Shown here: positions 51,177 to 58,772 of the stretch, piece after piece | How positions within the stretch are numbered: position 1 is the stretch's first letter | How the letters are laid out: the number at the start of each line of letters is the position of its first letter | NCBI GenBank assembly: GCA_934754515.1 | Contig: CAKVIG010000010.1 | Span: 18,044-82,043, forward strand | From: an uncultured Candidatus Melainabacteria bacterium | Lineage (GTDB): Bacteria > Cyanobacteriota > Vampirovibrionia > Gastranaerophilales > Gastranaerophilaceae | Length of the DNA: 64,000 nucleotides | Direction: 5' to 3' | Notes under the pieces: model-generated | What the model saw: the letters and a program-made list of their open reading frames with translations, nothing else | What the model was told of the DNA's origin: nothing | Databases searched by the model: none | Program-made: the position numbers and the translations under genes

Positions 51177-52235
51177 ATGTACTACCAAGGTCTGATTAAC
51201 AAATATAGAAAATACTTACCTGTAACAGAGTCTACACCTGTTGTAACACTTAATGAAGGCAACACACCTTTAATCAAGGCTGATAATTTGGCTAAGAAAA
51301 TAGGTTTGGAAGCAAATATTTATTTGAAATTTGAAGGTTGCAACCCAACGGGAAGTTTTAAAGACCGTGGTATGACAATGGCTGTAACAAAGGCTAAAGA
51401 AGCCGGCGCAAATGCTATTATTTGTGCATCAACCGGAAACACTTCCGCTTCTGCCGCAGCTTACGGTGCAAAAGCAGGGATTAAAACATTTGTACTTATT
51501 CCTGACGGGTATATTGCGTTAGGTAAGCTTTCTCAAGCTATGATGTACGGTGCTGAAATTATCGCAATTCAAGGCAACTTTGACCAAGCTTTGGAATGTG
51601 TCAGAGAAATTTCTGCAACCCATCCGATAACTTTAGTAAACTCAGTAAATCCATTCAGAATTGAAGGTCAAAAAACAGGCGCATTTGAAATTTGTGATGC
51701 TTTAGGAAAAGCCCCTGAATATCATTTTATTCCTGTAGGAAACGCAGGTAATATTACGGCTTACTGGAAAGGCTACAAAGAGTATTTTGCAGAAGGTACT
51801 ATTAAAGCTTTACCACAAATGATGGGATTTGAGGCAGAAGGTTCAGCTGCCATAGTTCGCGGAGAAAGAATTTTAAAACCTGAAACATTAGCAACTGCAA
51901 TCAGAATAGGTAACCCTGCAAGCTGGAAGCAAGCAGAAGCCGCAAGAGATGAAAGCAAAGGTAAAATTGGTTGCGTGTCTGATGAAAAAATTGTTGAAGC
52001 TTATAAGATGTTAGCATCGGCTGAAGGTATTTTATGTGAACCTGCAAGTGCTGCATCAGTTGCAGGCTTAATCCAAGCATACTCACAAGGTCTTGTTAAA
52101 GAAGGAACAGACATCGTTTGTATCCTTACGGGCAACGGACTTAAAGACCCTGATAATGCTATTAAGTATTCTAATGCGGATGTTAAAAAGACATCATCAG
52201 AAATTAAAGATGTTTTAAAAGCAATGGGTATTTAA
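51177..52235 (+). CDS. thrC: Threonine synthase
   Basis: A 352-residue PLP enzyme converting O-phosphohomoserine to threonine. The PLP lysine is in GCNPTGSFKDRGMTMA; CASTGNTSASAAAYGAKAG is the phosphate-binding region, and FIPVGNAGNITAYWKGY and AEGILCEPASAASVAGL follow. The length is that of the short class without the N-terminal SAM-binding extension. AGAGAGGA precedes the ATG. The proB start lies one base after its stop (TAAAATG), so the two are coupled. Confidence 0.97.
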   Translation: MYYQGLINKYRKYLPVTESTPVVTLNEGNTPLIKADNLAKKIGLEANIYLKFEGCNPTGSFKDRGMTMAVTKAKEAGANAIICASTGNTSASAAAYGAKAGIKTFVLIPDGYIALGKLSQAMMYGAEIIAIQGNFDQALECVREISATHPITLVNSVNPFRIEGQKTGAFEICDALGKAPEYHFIPVGNAGNITAYWKGYKEYFAEGTIKALPQMMGFEAEGSAAIVRGERILKPETLATAIRIGNPASWKQAEAARDESKGKIGCVSDEKIVEAYKMLASAEGILCEPASAASVAGLIQAYSQGLVKEGTDIVCILTGNGLKDPDNAIKYSNADVKKTSSEIKDVLKAMGI

Positions 52236-52236
52236 A

Positions 52237-53382
52237 ATGTTAAGAAAAGAATTTATTGATGCAAAAAGAATTGTAATCAAACTTGGTACAAATGTTTTGA
52301 GAAACGCTGATGGCGAAGTTGCGATTTCTCGTATTTATTCATTTATTGAAGACATGTCAAAACTTGTGAAGCAAGGTAAAGAAGTTATTTTGGTAACTTC
52401 CGGTGCAGTTGGTTTAGGCAAAAAGAAATTAAATTTAGATTCTACTGCCGAAGATGGTGTAAAACAGGCATGTGCGGCTGTCGGTCAAAGTCGTTTGATG
52501 TCGTTTTATGAAAACGGTTTTGGTATTTTTGATGTGCCGATTGCGCAAATTCTTTTAACAGAAGACGATTTTTCTTTGAGATACAGATATTTGAGCCTTA
52601 GAACAACTTTAAACAAGATTTTGGAATTTGGAGTAGTGCCGATTATTAACCAAAATGACACGGTTTCAACAATCGCTATGAATCCTATGATGGCTGGCAT
52701 GAAGGTTTGTTTTGCGGATAATGATAAATTGTCTGCGCTTGTTGCGAGCGAACTTGACGCGGATTTGTTGATTTTATTATCTGATATTAACGGACTTTAT
52801 ACCGCTAATCCGAAAGAAAATCCAAACGCGACTTTGATTAAAGAAGTTGACTGTGTAACTGATGAGATTATGGCACTGGGAACTGATGCCTCTGAAGGTG
52901 GTCGCGGTGGCATGAGAACTAAGCTTGAGGCAGCAAAACTTGTAACACGTTTTGGTGGTCGAGTATTGATTGCAAACGGTAAAATTCCTTATGTAATTAA
53001 TAAAATTTTTGAATGCGAAGATATTGGAACGATGTTCTTGCCTACAAGCGAAAATCTTCCTGACAAAAAACGTTGGATTGGTTACGCAACAAATATTATC
53101 GGAGGACTTGTTGTTAATGAAGGTGCGAAAAAAGCTATTTTAGAACAATGCTCAAGTCTTTTGCCGATTGGAATTCTGAACGTTGTAAACGATTTTAATC
53201 AAGGCGAAGTTGTGTCAATTATGGATGAAAATAATGTAGAATTTGCGCGCGGCATGGTTAACTATAGTTCACAAGAATGCCGTAGAATTGTTGGTTCGCA
53301 TTCTAACAATATTGAGAAAATTTTGGGTTATAAAAACTACGACGCGGTGATTACGAGAGATAATATTACAGGATTGGTTTAA
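52237..53382 (+). CDS. proB: Glutamate 5-kinase
   Basis: A 381-residue enzyme catalysing the first step of proline synthesis. The amino-acid kinase domain (about 1-260) starts KRIVIKLGTNVLRN and contains VILVTSGAVGLGKKKL, INQNDTVS, FADNDKLSALVA and GGRGGMRTKLEAA. A C-terminal PUA domain (about 285-370) has NEGAKKAILEQCSSLLPIGI and EFARGMVNYSSQECRRI. It is coupled to thrC, an unusual pairing of threonine and proline genes that both draw on phosphorylated acidic amino acids. proA is not in the window. Confidence 0.97.
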   Translation: MLRKEFIDAKRIVIKLGTNVLRNADGEVAISRIYSFIEDMSKLVKQGKEVILVTSGAVGLGKKKLNLDSTAEDGVKQACAAVGQSRLMSFYENGFGIFDVPIAQILLTEDDFSLRYRYLSLRTTLNKILEFGVVPIINQNDTVSTIAMNPMMAGMKVCFADNDKLSALVASELDADLLILLSDINGLYTANPKENPNATLIKEVDCVTDEIMALGTDASEGGRGGMRTKLEAAKLVTRFGGRVLIANGKIPYVINKIFECEDIGTMFLPTSENLPDKKRWIGYATNIIGGLVVNEGAKKAILEQCSSLLPIGILNVVNDFNQGEVVSIMDENNVEFARGMVNYSSQECRRIVGSHSNNIEKILGYKNYDAVITRDNITGLV

Positions 53383-53413
53383 TCATAAACTGCTTTTATT
53401 TTAAATATTCTCA

Positions 53414-53435
53414 TTTGTAACAATTCTGTTACAAA
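53414..53435. repeat. TTTGTAACA inverted repeat
   Basis: TTTGTAACA-ATTC-TGTTACAAA, nine perfect base pairs, between proB and the next gene. It has no following T tract, so it is not a terminator; a regulator-binding operator is possible. Confidence 0.5.
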
Positions 53436-53522
53436 CTAGCAAATAATCTTTTTAGAGGTTATATTACACTATGAGGATAATTATAATAGGGTAAGATAAT
53501 TATTCTTACATGAGGTCTTAGA

Positions 53523-53903
53523 GTGGTAGATAACAGGTCAGCAGGTTTTTATGGAATCGGCGGTGCTTTCAACTTTAAAAGTGGGGACCCATCCGGTACT
53601 GCGGCAAAAATGAGTCAGGAAAAATATGGTTCTGAAGCCATGTATCTTCCGCCAGCGGAAGGTGAAGAAGAAGATGGTTACTATAACAACGAACCGTATG
53701 TTGATAGAAGTGCTTTGTTAAGAGCAACTTTGAATTCTCTTGCGATGACAAATGTTGCGTCCGTTTTAAATTCTAAAAAACATAAAAAAACAGTCAAAGA
53801 TATTAAAACGGAAAACAAAGAAGAAAATAATGAAGATGAAGAACTTGAGATTAAACGCATTGAAGCAGAGGCAGACGAAGAATTCAGAGAGGCAAAAGAG
53901 TAA
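53523..53903 (+). CDS. Small acidic lineage-specific protein
   Basis: A 126-residue protein starting at GTG (GAGG about ten bases upstream). The N-terminus contains GFYGIGGAFNFKSGDPSG; the middle has a short helix (SALLRATLNSLAMTNVASVL) and the C-terminus is a highly charged Lys/Glu helix (IKTENKEENNEDEELEIKR). No signal peptide or membrane segment. Family not recognised. The gene at 53916 follows after 12 bases, with AAAGGA in between, so they form a pair. Confidence 0.6.
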   Translation: MVDNRSAGFYGIGGAFNFKSGDPSGTAAKMSQEKYGSEAMYLPPAEGEEEDGYYNNEPYVDRSALLRATLNSLAMTNVASVLNSKKHKKTVKDIKTENKEENNEDEELEIKRIEAEADEEFREAKE

Positions 53904-53915
53904 AAGGAAACTGTA

Positions 53916-54188
53916 ATGAGAGTTCAAGCAATTCAAAATAATACCAATTTTAGACACAGAGAGGTTCTTCGGGCATACAGAGATTCTTGCTTAGAAAAAT
54001 CTGCAAGGGAGACTAATAAATCAAAAACTATCGGACTTATAAACGGAACTTTGTTGGGTGTTTCTGCGTGTGGTTTTATCAGTGCGTTTACAGATGGTTT
54101 AAAAATGTTGGTTCCTGCCGTTATAGCAGGAGTATCTGCTATTGTTATTAATGCCATTCGTTTATCAAAGAATTGCTCAATGAAATAA
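53916..54188 (+). CDS. Small two-helix membrane protein
   Basis: A 90-residue protein. The N-terminus MRVQAIQNNTNFRHRE resembles those of the proteins at 17963 and 54372. Two hydrophobic segments follow (about 40-58, TIGLINGTLLGVSACGFIS, and 66-82, LVPAVIAGVSAIVINAI), ending RLSKNCSMK. It directly precedes the serine attenuator; the -35 box of that promoter overlaps the region just past its stop. Function unknown. Confidence 0.65.
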   Translation: MRVQAIQNNTNFRHREVLRAYRDSCLEKSARETNKSKTIGLINGTLLGVSACGFISAFTDGLKMLVPAVIAGVSAIVINAIRLSKNCSMK

Positions 54189-54189
54189 C

Positions 54190-54219
54190 TTGACAATTAT
54201 ATAAAATAAATAGTATACT
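54190..54219 (+). promoter_or_regulatory. Promoter of the Ser-leader attenuator
   Basis: -35 TTGACA (54190-54195, consensus), an 18-base spacer and -10 TATACT (54214-54219). The predicted start falls at about 54226, exactly on the A of the leader ATG, so the transcript would be leaderless. Confidence 0.8.
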
Positions 54220-54225
54220 AAGCAT

Positions 54226-54291
54226 ATGATTAAATTATATTCAAACAACTCATCCTCATCATCATCTAAGTTTCAGTCGAGACTCGGATAG
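54226..54291 (+). CDS. Serine-run leader peptide (21 aa)
   Basis: The ORF reads MIKLYSNN, six consecutive Ser codons (TCA TCC TCA TCA TCA TCT, 54250-54267), then KFQSRLG and stop; two more Ser codons flank the run. It starts at the predicted transcript start and is followed by alternative hairpins and a terminator. The layout is the same as that of the Cys leader at 17803-17850, and the KF following the codon run is shared. It should sense charged tRNA-Ser. Confidence 0.78.
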   Translation: MIKLYSNNSSSSSSKFQSRLG

Positions 54292-54357
54292 ATTTTAATG
54301 CGGTTAGTTGTTAGTTAAAGTTTTGAAAGGTCTTGTTAAATTTAACAAGACCTTTTT
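54269..54357 (+). promoter_or_regulatory. trp-type transcription attenuator (Ser)
   Basis: Segment 1 AGTTTC (54269-54274) pairs with segment 2 GAGACT (54279-54284). Segment 2, as CGAGACT (54278-54284), can instead pair with GGTCTTG (54329-54335; seven pairs including two G-U). Segment 3 with segment 4 is a near-perfect palindrome AAGGTCTTGTTAAA/TTTAACAAGACCTT (54327-54354), ending in a T tract. Ribosome stalling at the Ser run would cover segment 1 and favour the antiterminator. The gene it would control starts at 54372. Confidence 0.75.
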
Positions 54358-54371
54358 TATAGGGATGAATA

Positions 54372-55868
54372 ATGAGAATAAATAATAGTATAAATAGCAA
54401 TATAAATTTTAGAGGACCTTTGGATGGCGCAGTAACAGGTTTGTTACGAACTTGTGATATGAATGAAATGGTTAATGCAGTCGGATTAGATGTCGGTGCA
54501 ATGGTTATTCCACGTGCTTATTATGATACAAAAAACAGAAACCAATATGCTGGAACCGAAACTTTTTTTAGAGAAATTAGCGGAACATTTATTAATTGTT
54601 TAGCCGCTGGGATTTTTGCAAAATGGATTGCAAGATTTATGGCAAATAAAGGTGAAGTAAGAATCAACCCGAACAATTGGTTCTCAAAGGATTCTATGGA
54701 TACACTACAAGCGGCTTGGGATGGTGATACTAAAAAGTATGTAAAAAATGTTTTTGAAAACATATCAGGTCGTGACGGGCATACAATCAACAGATTTAAA
54801 GATATTAATTGGAAAAAAGTTGATTGGATTGATGAGGAAAAATGGAATAATATTCAGTGGGAAAATGACAAATATAAAAATATTCAAAAGAAGTTAACTT
54901 CAAAGGATGGTTTTGTTGACACGATGAGCCAAATTATTGAAGATAAGAAAATTGCAGAAAGCGACAAGAATCATGTACTTTCAATTATGGAAAAGCGTTT
55001 GGCAAATGCTCTTGGAGCAGAGCGTGATATTGAATTAAATATCAAAGAAAATAAACTTCAAGCAAGATTAGATAATATATTACGTGATACCCTTGATATG
55101 GGCAAAGATGTTTTTGGCATTAATGGCGGCAAAGATGCTAAAAAGATTTTGGATAGAATTTCTAAAATAAATAAGACAAAAGCATTTGGTGCAATCGCTG
55201 GTGCAAGTGTTTTAGGTTTAACAAACCAATTTATAAATAGAAAAATCACTGAAAAAAGAACCGGCAAGAAAGGTTTTGTTGGTGAAGTAGATTTTACTTC
55301 AACTTTCAGGGGCGAGAAGAAAAAGGATAATTTATTATTGGCAAAAAAACTTGGTGCAAGTGCCTTGATGGTAGGCATGGTAACGAGTGTTATGGGGGTT
55401 AAAAACTTAAAACAATTTGCAAAAAAACTCGAATTTACCGGTCCGATTACAAGCGGAAATGCGATTAAAACCGTTTATGCTGCAAATATTGTCGGACGAT
55501 TTATGGCTGCAGATAATGGCACCGAACTTAGAGAGTCTATGACAAGAGATTATTTAGGCTTCTTAAACTGGCTCGTATTTGGCGGGTTTGCTGCAAAGGG
55601 TGTTGCAAATTTGCTCGATAAAAAGGGCAAAGATTTGTTTAATTATTCAAAAGAAGGTAAAGGTTTGAAACACTGGCTCAATGATATGACTTTAAAAAGT
55701 CATAATGAAATTGCGTCTAAAGGAAAAGAGTTTGCCAAGAAAAATATGTGGAAAGTAAATCTGGCGCAAGCTGCCGGTATTGCGTACTCTGCAATCACTC
55801 TAGGAATTCTTCTTCCGATGATGAATGCTAAAATTACTGAACATAATAGCAAAAAACATGTTGCATAG
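54372..55868 (+). CDS. Lineage-specific membrane protein B, under a Ser attenuator
   Basis: A 498-residue protein, paralogue of the 17963-19468 product along its whole length. Shared blocks are NINFRGPLDGAVTGLL near the N-terminus, YYDTKNRNQYAGTETFFRE, ILRDTLDMGKDVF, KKLEFTGPITSGNAIKTVY, TELRESMTRDYLGFLNWLVFG and SKEGKGLKHWLNDM. The hydrophobic segments occur in the same places (about 70-95, 275-290, 325-345, 375-425, 465-485). Trp-Asp/Trp-Asn repeats (INWKKVDWIDEEKWNNIQW) near 140-165 are also shared. AGGGA precedes the ATG. The function is unknown; the position behind an amino-acid attenuator suggests a role tied to amino-acid supply. Confidence 0.82.
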   Translation: MRINNSINSNINFRGPLDGAVTGLLRTCDMNEMVNAVGLDVGAMVIPRAYYDTKNRNQYAGTETFFREISGTFINCLAAGIFAKWIARFMANKGEVRINPNNWFSKDSMDTLQAAWDGDTKKYVKNVFENISGRDGHTINRFKDINWKKVDWIDEEKWNNIQWENDKYKNIQKKLTSKDGFVDTMSQIIEDKKIAESDKNHVLSIMEKRLANALGAERDIELNIKENKLQARLDNILRDTLDMGKDVFGINGGKDAKKILDRISKINKTKAFGAIAGASVLGLTNQFINRKITEKRTGKKGFVGEVDFTSTFRGEKKKDNLLLAKKLGASALMVGMVTSVMGVKNLKQFAKKLEFTGPITSGNAIKTVYAANIVGRFMAADNGTELRESMTRDYLGFLNWLVFGGFAAKGVANLLDKKGKDLFNYSKEGKGLKHWLNDMTLKSHNEIASKGKEFAKKNMWKVNLAQAAGIAYSAITLGILLPMMNAKITEHNSKKHVA

Positions 55869-55882
55869 TTACTGAAAAAAAT

Positions 55883-56779
55883 TTAGTTATCGCATTCGTT
55901 AGTTTTTAGGTTTGCTATGATAACTGCAATTATCATAAAGATACATCCCACGATTTCTTTAGGCAGCATTATTTCATGTAAAATCAACGTACCGCCCAAA
56001 ACCGCAAAAACGGATTCCAAACACAAAATCAACGATGCTACGACAGGCAAGGTGTATTTTTGTCCGAAAATTTGGAATGTATAAGCTACACCGCAAGTCA
56101 AAACGCCTGCAAAAAGCAGAGAAGATTTAGCACTAATTATTGCAGAAATAGTCGGGTTTTCGAACGCCCACATAAGCAATGCTGACAATATTCCCACAAC
56201 AAAGAATTGCAAGCAGCATGCTTTTGCAGGATTAATTTTTTCTGAGTAATAGTTGACAACCATAATATGAACGCCATAAAAGAACGCTCCAAGCAAAAGC
56301 AAGGCGTCATAAATATTAAAACCGTTCCCTGCTTTATAGCATAGTAAATATAAACCGATTACGGCAAGCATGATACTTAAAATTATTTGCTTTCTTAATT
56401 TCTCGCCAAGCAAAATAGAAATTATCGGTACAAAAATTATATAAAGTGCTGTGATAAAACCTGATTTTCCGGCAGTTACATATTGCATACAATATTGCTG
56501 AACGCTCATTGCTGTAAATAAAGCTAAACCGCAACCAATACCGGCTCTTGCGAGATTAATGTGTTGGTAACGTTTTAGTCTTTGGGTTCTATTGTCAGGT
56601 TGAGAAAATTTTATCCAAGCGATAACAGGTAATAGGCTAAAACCACCTAAAATGCTTCTAACGGCATTAAATGTGAACGGTCCAATGTGTTCCATCCCTT
56701 CTCTTTGTGCAACAAAAGAAAGCCCCCAAATAATTGCTGTGATTAATAATGCAATGTTTCCTAAGATTTTGTTTCTCAT
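55883..56779 (-). CDS. EamA/DMT-family transporter
   Basis: A 298-residue ten-helix drug/metabolite transporter with two EamA repeats: LLITAIIWGLSFVAQREGMEHIG at the start, and GAFFYGVHIMVVNYYSEKIN with ASLILCLESVFAVLGGTLIL in the second half. Substrates of this family (amino acids, nucleosides, sugars phosphates) cannot be told from sequence. ATG 56779 lies exactly seven bases after a consensus TATAAT (56791-56786) and has no ribosome site, so the mRNA is probably leaderless. The longer in-frame start upstream is not supported. Confidence 0.88.
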   Translation of the reverse strand: MRNKILGNIALLITAIIWGLSFVAQREGMEHIGPFTFNAVRSILGGFSLLPVIAWIKFSQPDNRTQRLKRYQHINLARAGIGCGLALFTAMSVQQYCMQYVTAGKSGFITALYIIFVPIISILLGEKLRKQIILSIMLAVIGLYLLCYKAGNGFNIYDALLLLGAFFYGVHIMVVNYYSEKINPAKACCLQFFVVGILSALLMWAFENPTISAIISAKSSLLFAGVLTCGVAYTFQIFGQKYTLPVVASLILCLESVFAVLGGTLILHEIMLPKEIVGCIFMIIAVIIANLKTNECDN

Positions 56780-57014
56780 AATTATATTATAGCGAAAAGT
56801 TTTGTTTCGAACAAATGTTGGATTGAATGGCAATTGCCTTGCGATAATTTCTCAAGTCTTGCAAGTTCCCTCTCCTCGGGTATGATTGTCTATAATAATT
56901 TTTAGAAAAAATAAAATAAACAAGTTGTGGTTATTCCCTCTCCTTACAGGAGAGGGAAAGGGTGAGGTGTTTTCCCGTAAGGGCTAAATTGTAATTTTAA
57001 CTACACTTTTTACA

Positions 57015-57053
57015 AATCGAACGGCGGCTGCAGAATGCAGCCGCCGTTCGATT
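57015..57053. terminator. GC-rich 18-bp hairpin
   Basis: CGAACGGCGGCTGCA-GAA-TGCAGCCGCCGTTCG, extended by A-T pairs, downstream of the minus-strand gene at 57069. It is strikingly GC-rich for this DNA. The tail TTTGTAAA is only moderately T-rich. Confidence 0.6.
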
Positions 57054-57068
57054 GTTATGAGAACTTAA

Positions 57069-57353
57069 CTAAATTCTGTTATGCCAAACTCCGCCTTGTC
57101 TGTCAACAAAGGCATCATAGCAAGACCAAAATCTGAAAATACCTGTCAAGCCTAAAACTGCGTGTGTAACGTTCTTTTCAAGCGGTTGATCATTCATTAA
57201 CTGTCCCAATCCTGGCCAAAGAATTAATGAAACTGCTGCTGCACCAACTGAACGACCTGAAACTTTTCCGGGATGTCCTTGTGTAGGAGCTGCTGCAAAT
57301 ACAGGTCCCGCCAAGAACGCACTTAGCATTAAAAATGTTAAAATCTTTTTCAT
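57069..57353 (-). CDS. Small secreted or membrane protein
   Basis: A 94-residue protein with signal peptide MKKILTFLMLSAFLAGPVFA. The rest holds AVSLILWPGLGQLMNDQPLEKN and a second hydrophobic stretch (HAVLGLTGIFRFWSCYDAF). The P-G-L-G-Q string recalls TM2/DUF5683-type small membrane proteins. AAAGAGG precedes the ATG. Function unknown. Confidence 0.65.
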   Translation of the reverse strand: MKKILTFLMLSAFLAGPVFAAAPTQGHPGKVSGRSVGAAAVSLILWPGLGQLMNDQPLEKNVTHAVLGLTGIFRFWSCYDAFVDRQGGVWHNRI

Positions 57354-57395
57354 TATAACCTCTTTTCCTTTTTAATAAACCATATAACTTAAATT

Positions 57396-57427
57396 AATTT
57401 TCCATTTTCAACTTTCCATTTTCCATT
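57396..57427 (-). repeat. GGAAAATGG-type repeat
   Basis: Reverse-strand copy of the family seen at 29491, 44460 and 48936. Confidence 0.65.
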
Positions 57428-57444
57428 AGATAAAACCCACATCT

Positions 57445-57483
57445 GTAAGGCTCAGCGGAGCTTCGCCAACAGCTGTGCCCTAC
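57445..57483 (-). repeat. REP-like hairpin with GTAGGGCACAGC head
   Basis: On the minus strand GTAGGGCACAGCTG opposes CGCTGAGCCTTAC around a TTGGCGAAGCTC centre. It has the same GTAG-plus-palindrome plan as the other REP-like elements, but a different arm. Confidence 0.6.
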
Positions 57484-57503
57484 CTATCCATGGAGGGTTT
57501 TGC

Positions 57504-57851
57504 TTAATATTTTTTTGTAACCCACAACAAGTGGTAACCGAATTGTGTTTTAACCGGGTCTGAAACTTCTCCAATATTACCATTAAAAGCTGCGTTTTCA
57601 AAAGGTTTTACCATTTGACCTCTGCCAAAACAACCTAAATCGCCACCATTTCTGCCAGATGGACAAGTAGAATATATTCTTGCATAGTATTGAAAATCGC
57701 TGAAATCTTTGATTTGGCTTTTTAATTTAATTGCGTCCATTTCATTAGGTACAAGAATATGGTTTGCGCATACAGTGCTGAATTCTTCTTTTGCTGAAGC
57801 TATTGAACAAGTTAGCATTAGTAGAAATAGTGTAGATAGTAGTTTTTTCAT
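57504..57851 (-). CDS. Secreted parvulin-type peptidyl-prolyl isomerase
   Basis: A 115-residue rotamase with signal peptide MKKLLSTLFLLMLTCSIASA. The parvulin domain fills the rest: VCANHILVPNEMDAIKLKSQI, SGRNGGDLGCFGRGQMVKPFENAAF and VKTQFGYHLLWVTKKY, matching PpiC-type folding helpers. It would help fold exported proteins. ATG 57851 gives the signal peptide and has AAAGGG upstream; fourteen further upstream codons are not supported. Confidence 0.9.
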   Translation of the reverse strand: MKKLLSTLFLLMLTCSIASAKEEFSTVCANHILVPNEMDAIKLKSQIKDFSDFQYYARIYSTCPSGRNGGDLGCFGRGQMVKPFENAAFNGNIGEVSDPVKTQFGYHLLWVTKKY

Positions 57852-57940
57852 GTGAGCCCTTTCGTTAATAATACCCTCTCCCGCCTTCGGCACCCTCCCC
57901 CAGGGGAGGGAAACGCTTGTGTTAATTGAACAGTTTTAAA

Positions 57941-58732
57941 TCAATAAAGATGATGCACTGTTTCTTTTGCCAATTCTATTTTAGCCTTTCCCCACAACTC
58001 ATTAAATTCATCAAATGTGTAATCTTCAAACGGTTTGGTTTTAATTTCTTCCATTTTTTTGAAGCGTTTCATGAATTTTTTGTTTGCTCTTAAAAGTGCT
58101 TGTTCAGCATCAATTTTATACCACCTTGCAAGATTTACGGTTGCAAAGAATATGTCGCCCATTTCATCTTCCATGTGGTCTTTGTTGCCTTCTTTTACAG
58201 CTTCTTCAAACTCTTTGTATTCGGATTTAATACAATTTTTCAAGCTGTCCACAGAATCCCATTCAAAGCCGACTTTAACAACTTTTTTGCTGATTTTTTG
58301 TGCGGACATTAATGCGGATTGAGATTTAGAAATTCCATCCAAAACTGACTTGCGATAAGTTTTTTCTTCTTTTTTTAACTTATCCCAAGCGTCTAAAATC
58401 TCTTGAGTTGAATGAACTTTTTGATTACCGAAAACGTGTGGGTGACGGTGAATTAATTTGTCGCTAAGTTCTTTTGCAACATCCTCAATATCAAATTCGT
58501 TGTTATCTTTTGCAATTTGAGCATGCAAAACAACCTGCAAAAGAACATCACCGAGCTCTTCTCTCAAATTCGGAATATCACCGTCATCAATCGCGTCAAC
58601 GGCCTCGTAAGCTTCTTCCAACATGTTTGGGCGTAAAGATTTGTGAGTTTGCTCTCTGTCCCACTCACAGCCGTTTTCGCTTCTTAATACGGCAATTATA
58701 TCTACCAGTTTTTCTAAATTCGGATATTTCAT
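57941..58732 (-). CDS. mazG: Nucleoside triphosphate pyrophosphohydrolase MazG
   Basis: A 263-residue NTP pyrophosphatase that cleans non-canonical nucleotides and lowers ppGpp in some bacteria. Two MazG domains are visible. The N-terminal one has ENGCEWDREQTHKSLRPNMLEEAYEA, EELGDVLLQVVLHAQIA and HRHPHVFG. The second (about 145-235) has EYKEFEEAVKEG, EDEMGDIFFATVNLARW. The ExxED metal ligands are present in both. Its stop lies 47 bases from the parvulin region; the HD hydrolase gene precedes it. Confidence 0.95.
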   Translation of the reverse strand: MKYPNLEKLVDIIAVLRSENGCEWDREQTHKSLRPNMLEEAYEAVDAIDDGDIPNLREELGDVLLQVVLHAQIAKDNNEFDIEDVAKELSDKLIHRHPHVFGNQKVHSTQEILDAWDKLKKEEKTYRKSVLDGISKSQSALMSAQKISKKVVKVGFEWDSVDSLKNCIKSEYKEFEEAVKEGNKDHMEDEMGDIFFATVNLARWYKIDAEQALLRANKKFMKRFKKMEEIKTKPFEDYTFDEFNELWGKAKIELAKETVHHLY

Positions 58733-58772
58733 AAGTTAATTATACAATAAAACAAATTGTTTGTTTAACTTA

